Shown: positions 1 to 5,344 of the stretch, piece after piece
Layout: every line of letters begins with the position of its first letter
Position numbering within the stretch: position 1 is the first letter of the stretch
NCBI GenBank assembly: GCA_006226985.1
Contig: SBGC01000008.1
Span: 1 to 5,344, forward strand
Direction of reading: 5' to 3'
Length of the DNA stretch: 5,344 bases
DNA from: Bacillota bacterium
GTDB lineage: Bacteria; Bacillota_I; Bacilli_A; Acholeplasmatales; Acholeplasmataceae
Program-made: the position numbers and the translations under genes
Notes under the pieces: model-generated
The model's database searches: none
What the model was told of the DNA's origin: nothing
The model's input: only the letters and a program-made list of their open reading frames with translations

Positions 1-237
1 AGAAGCTTTAATAATGTTTTACTCTATATCGTTGAAGAAACGAAAAAACTAATGATTGAAGGTAAAGTTGTTGTTCGCATTGCATATGTTGACACAGCAG
101 TACAAGCAAAAGAACTCGAGCACATGATCTATCAACTAGGTGATGATGTGAGTGTATCAATTACAGGTATCATCAGCCCCGTCATTTCAGCTCATGTAGG
201 TCTTGGTGGTTTAGGAGTTTACCTGACACGTGTATAA
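1..237 (+). CDS. DegV/FakB-family fatty-acid-binding protein, C-terminal fragment (5' end outside window)
   Basis: The reading frame is open from base 1 and ends at TAA 235-237, so only the last 78 residues are present. The ATG at 52 is internal, because the frame continues upstream of it without a stop. The DegV family (FakB subunits) binds a fatty acid and presents it to the FakA kinase for phosphorylation and phospholipid synthesis in the cytoplasm. Family membership rests on the C-terminal signature SPVISAHVGLGGLGVYL (fragment residues 59-75). It matches the family's usual pattern of a PVI-x-x-H-x-G stretch with a following Gly-rich turn, including the conserved His (fragment residue 65). 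The preceding segment, with an alternating hydrophobic strand (VVVRIAYVD) and a helix rich in charged residues, fits the C-terminal alpha/beta domain. The usual Pro in the HTGPG-like turn is Leu here. It is separated from the next gene by its own terminator. Family call is fairly secure; the lipid bound and any link to FakA cannot be seen. Confidence 0.82.
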   Translation, partial: RSFNNVLLYIVEETKKLMIEGKVVVRIAYVDTAVQAKELEHMIYQLGDDVSVSITGIISPVISAHVGLGGLGVYLTRV

Positions 238-247
238 AAACTTAACG

Positions 248-271
248 GCTACTCACGAGAGTAGCTTTTTT
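248..271 (+). terminator. Rho-independent terminator after the DegV-family gene
   Basis: A perfect 7-bp stem, GCTACTC (248-254) paired with GAGTAGC (259-265), closes a 4-base ACGA loop and is followed at once by six T (266-271). It begins 11 bases after the DegV-family stop. A run of A before the stem (235-240 is ATAAAA-like) could give weak activity in the other direction, but no opposing gene is visible. Confidence 0.88.
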
Positions 272-303
272 AATGATGAAAACGTATCACTTTTTCAAAA
301 CAC

Positions 304-320
304 TTTCATATCACATGAAA
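304..320. repeat. 17-bp dyad in the promoter spacer (possible operator)
   Basis: TTTCAT (304-309) and ATGAAA (315-320) are perfect inverted copies separated by ATCAC, covering the -35 region and spacer of the promoter at 323-331. The position is where a repressor would act. Short dyads are common in AT-rich DNA, so a function is only suggested. Confidence 0.3.
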
Positions 321-331
321 TATGATATAAT
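304..331 (+). promoter_or_regulatory. Extended -10 promoter for the S1-pgi-tsaEB-rimI-tsaD unit
   Basis: TATAAT at 326-331 is a perfect -10 hexamer and carries the extended motif TGA directly before it (323-325). The best -35 with 17-bp spacing is CTTTCA (303-308), only 3 of 6 matches, so the promoter probably depends on the extended -10. It is the only good promoter between the terminator at 248-271 and the S1 gene. The predicted start site, about 7 nt downstream (337-339), leaves a leader of only 11-13 nt before the ATG at 350 and lies on the GAGG (338-341) that would serve as ribosome binding site. Confidence 0.72.
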
Positions 332-349
332 CATAACGAGGTTTTTGAT

Positions 350-682
350 ATGAAAATAAAAGATAACATTGTTTGCAAAGTAACAGGTGTACAGCCTTAT
401 GGTGTCTTTGTTTCGTGCGATGAATATACAGGTCTTATTCATATCTCTGAAATATCGGATCAGTTTGTACCAAAGATAGAAGACATCTTATGTGTTGGAG
501 ATGACGTTGAGGTTACCATCTTAGAATTAGATGAAGAAGGAAAAAGACTCAAATTATCCTACAAACAGGCTCATCCAGTTCATCCCAGAATTAAAAAACT
601 GGTAAAAATTAGAATTGGATTTCACTCGTTATCAAAAGCTTTACCCCATTGGATTGAAAAAACAAAGAATAGAGGAAATTAA
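350..682 (+). CDS. S1-domain RNA-binding protein, YugI/GSP13/CvfD type
   Basis: This 110-residue protein has one S1 (OB-fold) RNA-binding domain at about residues 3-73. It has the typical pattern V-x-G-V-x-x-Y-G-V-F-V (11-21), then GLIHISEIS (28-36), VGDDVEV (49-55) and [13 protein letters not shown] (60-72). The tail is basic and ends in a helix with GF..L...LPHWIEK (90-104). As I recall the family, this kind of tail recurs in Firmicute single-S1 proteins of the YugI (general stress protein 13)/CvfD group. CvfD is known as a post-transcriptional regulator and YugI associates with ribosomes. The same role here is inferred, not shown. Length is slightly under the roughly 120-130 residues usual for the family. 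The start at 350 follows GAGG (338-341, 8-nt spacing), and no upstream in-frame start with a better site is apparent. It is first in the operon and its TAA is one base before the pgi ATG. Confidence 0.85.
   Translation: MKIKDNIVCKVTGVQPYGVFVSCDEYTGLIHISEISDQFVPKIEDILCVGDDVEVTILELDEEGKRLKLSYKQAHPVHPRIKKLVKIRIGFHSLSKALPHWIEKTKNRGN
671..676 (+). promoter_or_regulatory. Ribosome binding site that fixes the pgi start
   Basis: AGAGGA lies 7 nt before the ATG at 684. No comparable site precedes the in-frame ATG at 615, so the 684 start is favoured. The site lies inside the last codons of the S1 gene, suggesting translational coupling. Confidence 0.8.
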
Positions 683-683
683 T

Positions 684-1988
684 ATGGCACACATCAACAT
701 TGAATTAAAAGATGCGCGCTCTTTTTTGAACGTGCAACCAGAATCCCTACAATCAAAAGTTAACGATTTACACAACATGATTCATAACAAATCAGGTAAA
801 GGTAATGACTATTTAGGATGGTTAGATTTACCATATCAATATGATAAAGATGAATATAATCGCATTTTAAAAGCTGCTAAAAAAATCCAAAAAGACTCTC
901 AAGTACTCGTTGTCATCGGTATTGGTGGTTCTTATTTAGGAGCTAAAGCAGGTTTAGAATTTTTAGCTGAACCTTTTGTTAAAAATAATTTAGAGATCAT
1001 CTTTGCTGGACACCAAATGTCAGGGCATTATCTATCAAATCTTTTAGATTATTTAAAAGACAAAGATTTTAGTGTGAATGTTATATCTAAATCAGGTACT
1101 ACAACTGAACCCGCTATTGCATTCCGTATTTTAAAGAAAGCTTTAGAAGAAAAGTATGGCGTAGAACAAGCAAAATCAAGAATTTATGCAACAACAGATG
1201 CGAAAAGAGGAGCTCTTTTTACAGTCGCTAAAGAAAATGGTTATGAGATGTTTGTCATCCCTGACGATGTTGGAGGAAGATATTCTGTTTTAACAGCAGT
1301 TGGTTTATTACCACTTGCAGCAGCAAATATCGACACAAACCAAATCTTAAAAGGTGCACAAGATGCGTATGACCGATTTAATCATCCAGACTTATCACAA
1401 AACGAAGCATATTTATATGCAGTAACACGTTATCTTTTATACAAACAAGGTAAAAAGATTGAAATGCTTGTAGGTTATGAACCGAATCTACTTTACTTAA
1501 ATGAATGGTGGAAACAATTATACGGTGAATCCGAAGGCAAAGATAACAAAGGTATCTTTGTCGCAAGCGCAGGATTCTCAACAGACCTTCATTCACTTGG
1601 ACAATACATCCAAGAAGGCGAAAGACATTTATTTGAGACAGTTATACAAGTCGTTAATCCAACAAAAGATGTTTTTATTCCTGAAGAGAAAAATGATTTA
1701 GATGAACTTAATTACTTAAAAGGTAAACCACTATCTTATGTTAATCTTCAAGCTCTAAAAGGTACAATGATGGCACATAAAGATGGATTAGTTCCTAACA
1801 TGTTACTTCAAATTCCACGTTTTGATGCGTATACATTTGGATATCTTGTGTATTTCTTTGAAAAAGCATGTGCACTTTCTGCATATTTAATTGATGTGAA
1901 TCCATTCAACCAACCAGGTGTTGAAGCGTATAAGAAAAATATGTTTGCATTACTCGGTAAAAAAGGATACGAAAATATATTAAAGTAG
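684..1988 (+). CDS. pgi: Glucose-6-phosphate isomerase
   Basis: It interconverts glucose 6-phosphate and fructose 6-phosphate in the cytoplasm (glycolysis/gluconeogenesis). From the ATG at 684 the protein has 434 residues, close to the short bacterial Pgi type (Bacillus about 450). The first SIS-domain sugar-phosphate loops are [10 protein letters not shown] (79-88) and SKSGTTTEP (135-143). PGI signature 1 is around DDVGGRYS (194-201), and signature 2 is [13 protein letters not shown]. By comparison with rabbit and Bacillus PGI, the catalytic residues are R199, E282 in GESEGK, H303 in STDLHSLGQ and K417 in GVEAYK. All are present, so the enzyme should be active. A longer frame from 615 would overlap the S1 gene by 68 bases, adds 23 residues that match nothing in the family, and lacks a ribosome site. 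The gene is separated by 1 nt from the S1 gene and 7 nt from tsaE, so it is almost certainly cotranscribed with both. Confidence 0.98.
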   Translation: MAHINIELKDARSFLNVQPESLQSKVNDLHNMIHNKSGKGNDYLGWLDLPYQYDKDEYNRILKAAKKIQKDSQVLVVIGIGGSYLGAKAGLEFLAEPFVKNNLEIIFAGHQMSGHYLSNLLDYLKDKDFSVNVISKSGTTTEPAIAFRILKKALEEKYGVEQAKSRIYATTDAKRGALFTVAKENGYEMFVIPDDVGGRYSVLTAVGLLPLAAANIDTNQILKGAQDAYDRFNHPDLSQNEAYLYAVTRYLLYKQGKKIEMLVGYEPNLLYLNEWWKQLYGESEGKDNKGIFVASAGFSTDLHSLGQYIQEGERHLFETVIQVVNPTKDVFIPEEKNDLDELNYLKGKPLSYVNLQALKGTMMAHKDGLVPNMLLQIPRFDAYTFGYLVYFFEKACALSAYLIDVNPFNQPGVEAYKKNMFALLGKKGYENILK

Positions 1989-1995
1989 GTTTACT

Positions 1996-2454
1996 ATGAA
2001 AATTAAACATACCTATTCACCTGAAGAAACTGAATTCTTAGGCTATGAATTAGGCTTATTATTAAAAGATGAATATAAAGTTGTCATTTTGCTTGACGGA
2101 GATTTAGGTTCAGGTAAAACAACATTTACAAAAGGTATTGCTAGAGGAATTGGCGTTACCGATATTGTCAATAGTCCAACCTATACCATCTTAAAAAAAT
2201 ATCATACAAAAGATTACCGAAAGGTACTTTACCATTTAGATCTCTATCGCCTAGATCATGTAGGCGATGATTTTGACTTGGAAGAATATATCGATGGTCA
2301 AGGGATGATTGTAGTTGAATGGCCATATAAAGTCTCTGAGTTTATGCCTAAAGATTATTTACTTGTTAATATTAAAAAAGTAAGTGATACGGAAAGAGAG
2401 TTTATTTTAACATGTGTTGGCATACCATGTAAAAGGGCGGTGCAATACATATGA
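1996..2454 (+). CDS. tsaE: tRNA t6A synthesis ATPase TsaE
   Basis: TsaE is the P-loop ATPase of the bacterial t6A machinery. It docks on the TsaD-TsaB dimer and its ATP hydrolysis permits multiple rounds of threonylcarbamoyl transfer to tRNA A37. The 152 residues match the usual family size. Visible motifs are Walker A GDLGSGKTT (35-43), the family's switch-like VNSPTYTI (58-65), HLDLYRL (80-86) with the magnesium-associated Asp82, and VVEWP (106-110) with the conserved Glu-Trp pair. The start at 1996 is preceded only by a weak site (AAGTAGG, overlapping the pgi stop), so translation probably relies on coupling to pgi. The gene ends in TGA, whose ATGA overlaps the tsaB start by 4 nt. The last residues (KRAV) are encoded by the tsaB ribosome site, and the tail carries two Cys (140, 145) of no known role. 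Confidence 0.96.
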   Translation: MKIKHTYSPEETEFLGYELGLLLKDEYKVVILLDGDLGSGKTTFTKGIARGIGVTDIVNSPTYTILKKYHTKDYRKVLYHLDLYRLDHVGDDFDLEEYIDGQGMIVVEWPYKVSEFMPKDYLLVNIKKVSDTEREFILTCVGIPCKRAVQYI

Positions 2455-3044
2455 AAAGATTATTATTTGATGTATCAACAAATGTCATGTATGTCGGATA
2501 TTCAAAAGACAATATTTTAGTTGATTTTTCAATTCGTATCGCTCAACGTGATCATGCGAAGTATTTAGTCGATCGTATTGATCAAGTATTAAGAAGAAAC
2601 AAGTTAAAACTTGATGATATTGGTGAAATCATTGTGGGTATTGGACCTGGCTCATATACAGGATTAAGAATTGCAGTGATGGTAGCGAAAATGTTAGCAT
2701 ACACGAAACAAGTAAAACTTAGAACAGTTTCATCACTCTTTTTTATGACTTCAGGATATGAAGGTAAAATTATTGCAGCAATGGATGCGAGACGTGGATA
2801 TGTCTTTTCAGCTATCTATGAAAATGGGAAAGTCATTGCAGAAGACGGATATCGTAAACTATCTGATATTTATGAAGATCCAACATCAAAAGGAGCACAA
2901 ATGGTTTTTATTAATGATCGAACCTTTGAAATATGTCCTAAATGTATTTATGAAAAGTCAGTTGTTGTTGAAAACATACATGACTTAATTCCTAATTATC
3001 TACGTGTGACAGAAGCGGAAAGAAACTATGATCAGAAAAGCTAA
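2451..3044 (+). CDS. tsaB: tRNA t6A synthesis protein TsaB (YeaZ)
   Basis: TsaB is the catalytically inactive ASKHA-fold partner of TsaD and forms the dimer core of the t6A complex. The 197-residue protein shows the N-terminal strand LLFDVST (4-10), the hallmark GPGSYTGLRIA (65-75), MDARRG (111-116, the family's DAR motif), and the C-terminal PNYLRVTEAE (181-190) matching the usual P-x-YLR-x-x-EAE ending. It is at the short end for TsaB (commonly about 210-240), with a reduced C-terminal lobe but all core motifs. An unusual CPKC (162-165) sits in that lobe. The start at 2451 has a good site, AGGGCGGTG (about 2434-2442), and a 4-nt ATGA overlap with tsaE. The end overlaps rimI by 17 nt. Identity is secure from the motifs together with the tsaE/rimI/tsaD context. 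Confidence 0.95.
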   Translation: MKRLLFDVSTNVMYVGYSKDNILVDFSIRIAQRDHAKYLVDRIDQVLRRNKLKLDDIGEIIVGIGPGSYTGLRIAVMVAKMLAYTKQVKLRTVSSLFFMTSGYEGKIIAAMDARRGYVFSAIYENGKVIAEDGYRKLSDIYEDPTSKGAQMVFINDRTFEICPKCIYEKSVVVENIHDLIPNYLRVTEAERNYDQKS

Positions 3045-3456
3045 GATTGATGATATTCCTGCATTAGTAAGAATTGAAAATCAAGTGTTTGAACAATCTT
3101 TAGGTGAATCTTTTTTATATGATGAATTTCTGCTCAATCCATTTGCACACTATTTTGTCTATGAAATCAACCATAGTGTTGTTGGTTACATTGGATATCG
3201 TGCTATTGATGATCAATCTGAGATGATGAATTTTTGTGTGGATCCTGTGTATCAAGGTAAGAAAATTGGATCAGAGATTTTAGCGTATACGATCGACTAT
3301 TTAAAGTCATTAGGTGTAAAAACCATTCTTTTAGAAGTCAGAGTATCGAATGAAAAAGCAATTAAAGCATATGAAAAATTTGGCTTTAAAAAGAGTCATA
3401 TGCGTGAAAAATATTATGGAAATGAAGATGCATATGTCTTTATTAAGGAGGTATAG
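3028..3456 (+). CDS. rimI: RimI-type N-terminal acetyltransferase (GNAT)
   Basis: The 142 residues form a single GNAT domain. The acetyl-CoA pyrophosphate loop is in [15 protein letters not shown] (71-85, the Q/R-x-x-G-x-G/A motif with QGKKIG and Ser in the last place). LEVRVSN (102-108), the helix KAYEKFGF (113-120) and [10 protein letters not shown] (126-135) follow the RimI pattern. In enterobacterial RimI, a Glu in LEVR and a Tyr in the LYE helix are the proposed catalytic base and acid. The corresponding residues here are E103 and Y115, with the same 12-residue spacing. RimI acetylates the N-terminus of ribosomal protein S18 in enterobacteria. Whether that is the target here is an inference, and relaxed specificity is possible. 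The start at 3028 is preceded by GGAAAG (3017-3022) inside tsaB. The stop is 2 nt before tsaD. Another GNAT specificity cannot be excluded, but the position between tsaB and tsaD is the classical one for rimI. Confidence 0.92.
   Translation: MIRKAKIDDIPALVRIENQVFEQSLGESFLYDEFLLNPFAHYFVYEINHSVVGYIGYRAIDDQSEMMNFCVDPVYQGKKIGSEILAYTIDYLKSLGVKTILLEVRVSNEKAIKAYEKFGFKKSHMREKYYGNEDAYVFIKEV
3445..3452 (+). promoter_or_regulatory. Strong ribosome binding site of tsaD
   Basis: AAGGAGGT is a near-perfect anti-Shine-Dalgarno complement, 6 nt before the ATG at 3459, and lies in the last rimI codons. It is the strongest site in the operon and fixes the tsaD start. Confidence 0.9.
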
Positions 3457-3458
3457 CC

Positions 3459-4469
3459 ATGGTGATATTAGCTGTTGAATCATCGTGTGATGAAACAAGT
3501 GTTGCACTTGTTGAAGACGGGAAAAAGATTTTATCACACATCATATTATCACAAATGGATATACATGCTATCTATGGTGGTGTTGTTCCTGAAATCGCAT
3601 CACGAAACCATGTTGTACATATGACAAGAGTTTTTGAACAAGCACTTAAACAAGCAAATATCGATATTAAAGATATTGATTTGGTTGCAGTCACACAAGG
3701 CCCTGGACTTATTGGATCACTATTAGTAGGTATTAATGCAGCAACTGCATTTGCGTTCGCACATCAAAAACCGATTATTGGTGTTAATCATTTAATTGGT
3801 CATATCTATGCAGCATCAATTGAACATGAGATGAAGTTTCCTGCACTCGCACTTTTAGTCAGTGGAGGTCATACAGAACTTCTATATATCAAAGATCACA
3901 TGGATATTAAATTACTAGGGACAACCCTTGATGATGCAGTCGGTGAAGCATACGATAAAGTTGCTCGAGTTTTAGGACTACCTTATCCTGGTGGTCCAGC
4001 ATTAGATAAACTTGCAGCTTTGGGCAGTGATACTTACCATTTACCAAGACCCTTTTTAGATAAGAGAGAACATAATTTTAGTTTCTCTGGTTTAAAAAGT
4101 GCAGTCATTAATTTAATCCATAATGCAGAACAACGAAAAGAAGAGATTAGAGTTAATGATATGTGTGCATCTTTTCAAGCAAGTGTTTTAGATGTTTTAA
4201 TTGAAAAAACAAAACATGCTGCAGAAACTTATGATGTGAAGCAAATTATTCTTGCTGGTGGTGTTGCAGCAAACAAGGGACTAAGAAATCGTATTTTTAA
4301 AGAGATTTCTAACTATGACATCATTATTCCAAGTATGGAGTATTGTACTGATAATGCAGCGATGATTGGTGTAGCAGCATATTATCAATACCAAAAATTT
4401 GGTGCATCCAAGGATTATTTACTCAGTGGATATTCAACAATGAGTTTTGAAACACTCGAAAAGAAATAA
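3459..4469 (+). CDS. tsaD: tRNA N6-adenosine threonylcarbamoyltransferase TsaD
   Basis: TsaD transfers the threonylcarbamoyl group from threonylcarbamoyl-AMP to N6 of A37 in ANN-reading tRNAs. The protein has 336 residues, the standard length (E. coli 337). The ASKHA fold motifs run in order: ESSCDET (7-13), [12 protein letters not shown] (40-51), [12 protein letters not shown] (80-91), the metal-binding NHLIGH with H111 and H115, SGGHTE (135-140), [23 protein letters not shown], the [12 protein letters not shown] nucleotide loop, and CTDNAAMIG with Asp298 as the third metal ligand. All key residues are intact. It is the last gene of the unit. A terminator stem starts on the base after its stop, and it is 2 nt from rimI. 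TsaB and TsaE are encoded just upstream, so only TsaC/Sua5 must be supplied from elsewhere. Confidence 0.98.
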   Translation: MVILAVESSCDETSVALVEDGKKILSHIILSQMDIHAIYGGVVPEIASRNHVVHMTRVFEQALKQANIDIKDIDLVAVTQGPGLIGSLLVGINAATAFAFAHQKPIIGVNHLIGHIYAASIEHEMKFPALALLVSGGHTELLYIKDHMDIKLLGTTLDDAVGEAYDKVARVLGLPYPGGPALDKLAALGSDTYHLPRPFLDKREHNFSFSGLKSAVINLIHNAEQRKEEIRVNDMCASFQASVLDVLIEKTKHAAETYDVKQIILAGGVAANKGLRNRIFKEISNYDIIIPSMEYCTDNAAMIGVAAYYQYQKFGASKDYLLSGYSTMSFETLEKK

Positions 4470-4498
4470 CTTAAGCACTCCATGCTTAGGTTTTTTTT
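4470..4498 (+). terminator. Rho-independent terminator closing the operon
   Basis: CTTAAGCA (4470-4477) pairs with TGCTTAGG (4483-4490) around a CTCCA loop: an 8-bp stem with one G-T pair, followed by eight T (4491-4498). It begins immediately after the tsaD TAA and marks the end of the six-gene transcript. Confidence 0.9.
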
Positions 4499-4532
4499 AC
4501 GAAAGATTATTGAAATAAAGTATTGATATTCT

Positions 4533-4578
4533 TTTTATCGCATTCACTTGCGAAAATCTTGTATTTTTGACGATAAAA
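4533..4578. repeat. Inverted repeat upstream of the last gene's promoter
   Basis: TTTTATCG (4533-4540) and CGATAAAA (4571-4578) are perfect 8-bp inverted copies with a 30-bp interval. Inside it, CGCA (4539-4542) and TGCG (4549-4552) form a smaller dyad whose right arm continues into AAAA. The right arm overlaps the candidate -35 TTGACG (4567-4572). It could be an operator or chance in AT-rich DNA. Confidence 0.35.
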
Positions 4579-4592
4579 GACTATGATATTAT
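4567..4592 (+). promoter_or_regulatory. Extended -10 promoter for the anchored unknown protein
   Basis: TATTAT (4587-4592) with TGA directly before it (4584-4586) is an extended -10. TTGACG (4567-4572) is a 5-of-6 -35, but the spacer would be only 14 bp, so either the -35 is not used or the geometry is unusual. The core TATGATATTATCA (4582-4594) differs at one base from the core of the promoter at 321-333. The predicted start near 4597-4599 leaves a leader of about 11-13 nt. Confidence 0.6.
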
Positions 4593-4609
4593 CAAAAGGA
4601 AGTGATTTA

Positions 4610-5344
4610 ATGAAATTTTTATTTAAATTGATTTTTATCCCTATTATAACGATTGTAATCATTCCGTTAATCTTTCTTGCTATCACTTATAAGAGTGTAG
4701 AAATTCCTGTTGATGATTTTGACACAACTGGAACTGCTATAAACCTATCGGATATGGTAAATGATGAATTTGATGCGTTTTTAGAAAATCCAAGTCATGA
4801 TAGTGACTTTAGTGTCAGTCTTTCTCAAGCAGATATAAATGGCATTCTACTTAACCAATTTAGAGAAATGAATGCGGAATATCTTGATGAAAATGCAGAA
4901 GATGATGACCGCTATTACGTCATGAAAGAACCTATGTTTGGATATCAAGGATCTTGGATAAGATTTAAAGATGATACGATTGAAATCGAATCAGGTATTC
5001 ATGCATTTGTTTCAAGTTTTACATTTAAAACACGCCTACTTCTAACCTTTAAAGCAACCATTGATACTGATCAAGTTATCTTAAAGTTAGATAAGTTAAA
5101 TGTAGGTAATTTACCACTTGCTTGGTTATTCGGACCTGTTGATTGGGCATTTGAAAAAGCAACTGGCGAATCTATTGAAGTCATGATTAATGACCAACTA
5201 GGTGGACTAGCAACATTTGATCCAAAAACAAGAGAAATTAAGATGGAAGTGAATGACCTCGTTCAAGAAGCTTTCGCTGATGATGAAGAAACCAAAGTAT
5301 TAGTTAATTCATTACTTACATTTGTTCGTGAAAACGAACTTGTC
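4610..5344 (+). CDS. Membrane-anchored protein of unknown function (3' end outside window)
   Basis: The frame is open from the ATG at 4610 to the last base (245 codons, no stop), preceded by a good site, AAGGAAGTG (4596-4604), with 5-nt spacing. Residues 3-27 are strongly hydrophobic with Lys at 2 and 6. They look like an uncleaved N-terminal membrane anchor, as no Cys lipobox or clear signal-peptidase site is seen. The rest should then lie outside the membrane. It is acidic (Asp/Glu clusters at 35-38, 93-100 and around 235). It alternates short beta-type stretches such as FSVSLSQADINGILL (67-81), DTIEIESGIHAFV (122-134) and TRLLLTFKATID (141-152). A Trp-rich segment, LPLAWLFGPVDWAFE (168-182), follows. 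The SLSQADIN stretch and the LNVGNLPL turn faintly recall YpmS-like (DUF2140) anchored proteins, but this is a guess by eye and the protein is longer. I do not recognise the family. Coding status is well supported by length, ribosome site, promoter and codon use like its neighbours. Confidence 0.85.
   Translation, partial: MKFLFKLIFIPIITIVIIPLIFLAITYKSVEIPVDDFDTTGTAINLSDMVNDEFDAFLENPSHDSDFSVSLSQADINGILLNQFREMNAEYLDENAEDDDRYYVMKEPMFGYQGSWIRFKDDTIEIESGIHAFVSSFTFKTRLLLTFKATIDTDQVILKLDKLNVGNLPLAWLFGPVDWAFEKATGESIEVMINDQLGGLATFDPKTREIKMEVNDLVQEAFADDEETKVLVNSLLTFVRENELV

Noticed and set aside
238..349. Possible riboswitch or other structured leader before the S1 gene
   Set aside because: Beyond the terminator, the gap is too short and the predicted leader is only about a dozen bases.
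615..683. Upstream ATG that would lengthen Pgi by 23 residues
   Set aside because: It overlaps the S1 gene by 68 bases, lacks a ribosome site, and adds residues unlike Pgi. AGAGGA at 671-676 supports the ATG at 684.
1378..1596. Minus-strand 72-codon frame inside pgi
   Set aside because: It is antisense to highly conserved Pgi coding sequence, with no ribosome site, promoter or recognisable motif.
1501..1701. Plus-strand 66-codon frame inside pgi
   Set aside because: It is an out-of-frame shadow over the Pgi catalytic Glu and His region.
2758..2988. Plus-strand 76-codon frame inside tsaB
   Set aside because: It is out of frame within TsaB, whose motifs (DARRG, PNYLR) lie on both sides or within it. 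The Met/Lys-rich translation shows no family features.
3331..3537. Minus-strand 68-codon frame across rimI/tsaD
   Set aside because: It is the shadow of two well-supported genes and spans their junction, with no sign of coding.
4510..4538. TTGAAA with TTTTAT at 17-bp spacing as an alternative promoter
   Set aside because: The -10 matches only 4 of 6 with no TG extension. The downstream TGATATTAT is clearly better.
1..5344. Mobile elements, CRISPR arrays, tRNA/rRNA genes, phage or defence systems
   Set aside because: No direct-repeat arrays, transposase motifs, tRNA-like cloverleaf or rRNA segments were seen. Gene content is conserved housekeeping.

Overview
The window reads as a compact, AT-rich housekeeping region of a low-GC Gram-positive bacterium. 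Almost all genes are on the + strand, with minimal spacing. UGA is a real stop: the tsaE frame ends in TGA exactly where tsaB begins, and tryptophans in recognised positions are TGG. This argues against Mycoplasma/Spiroplasma-type code 4. AT-richness, a short (434-residue) glucose-6-phosphate isomerase and the standard code fit an Acholeplasma-like mollicute or a related low-GC Bacillota. That placement is an inference, not proven by the sequence.

Layout. Positions 1-237 hold the last 78 codons of a DegV/FakB-type fatty-acid-binding protein, followed by a hairpin/T-tract terminator (248-271). An extended -10 promoter (323-331) then starts a tightly packed six-gene unit: an S1-domain RNA-binding protein of the YugI/CvfD type (350-682), pgi (684-1988), tsaE (1996-2454), tsaB (2451-3044), rimI (3028-3456) and tsaD (3459-4469). 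The junctions are +1, +7, -4, -17 and +2 nt, and a terminator stem begins on the first base after the tsaD stop (4470-4498). A 111-nt gap with a second extended -10 promoter follows. The last gene (4610 to the window edge, open at 3') encodes a single-pass, N-terminally anchored protein of unknown function.

How the genes work together. TsaD, TsaB and TsaE form the complex that moves threonylcarbamoyl from threonylcarbamoyl-AMP onto A37 of ANN-decoding tRNAs (t6A). TsaC/Sua5, which makes the intermediate, is not in the window. RimI, an N-terminal acetyltransferase, is a very common neighbour of tsaB/tsaD. The S1 protein and Pgi add a translation-linked regulator and the first isomerisation step of glycolysis to the same probable transcript.

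I found no mobile element, CRISPR, RNA gene or obviously novel multi-gene system. The points most worth a second look are the unknown anchored protein at the 3' end, a 13-bp promoter core shared by the two intergenic regions with unusually short predicted leaders, and the inverted repeats over both promoters. No stretch longer than 300 bases lacks a gene.
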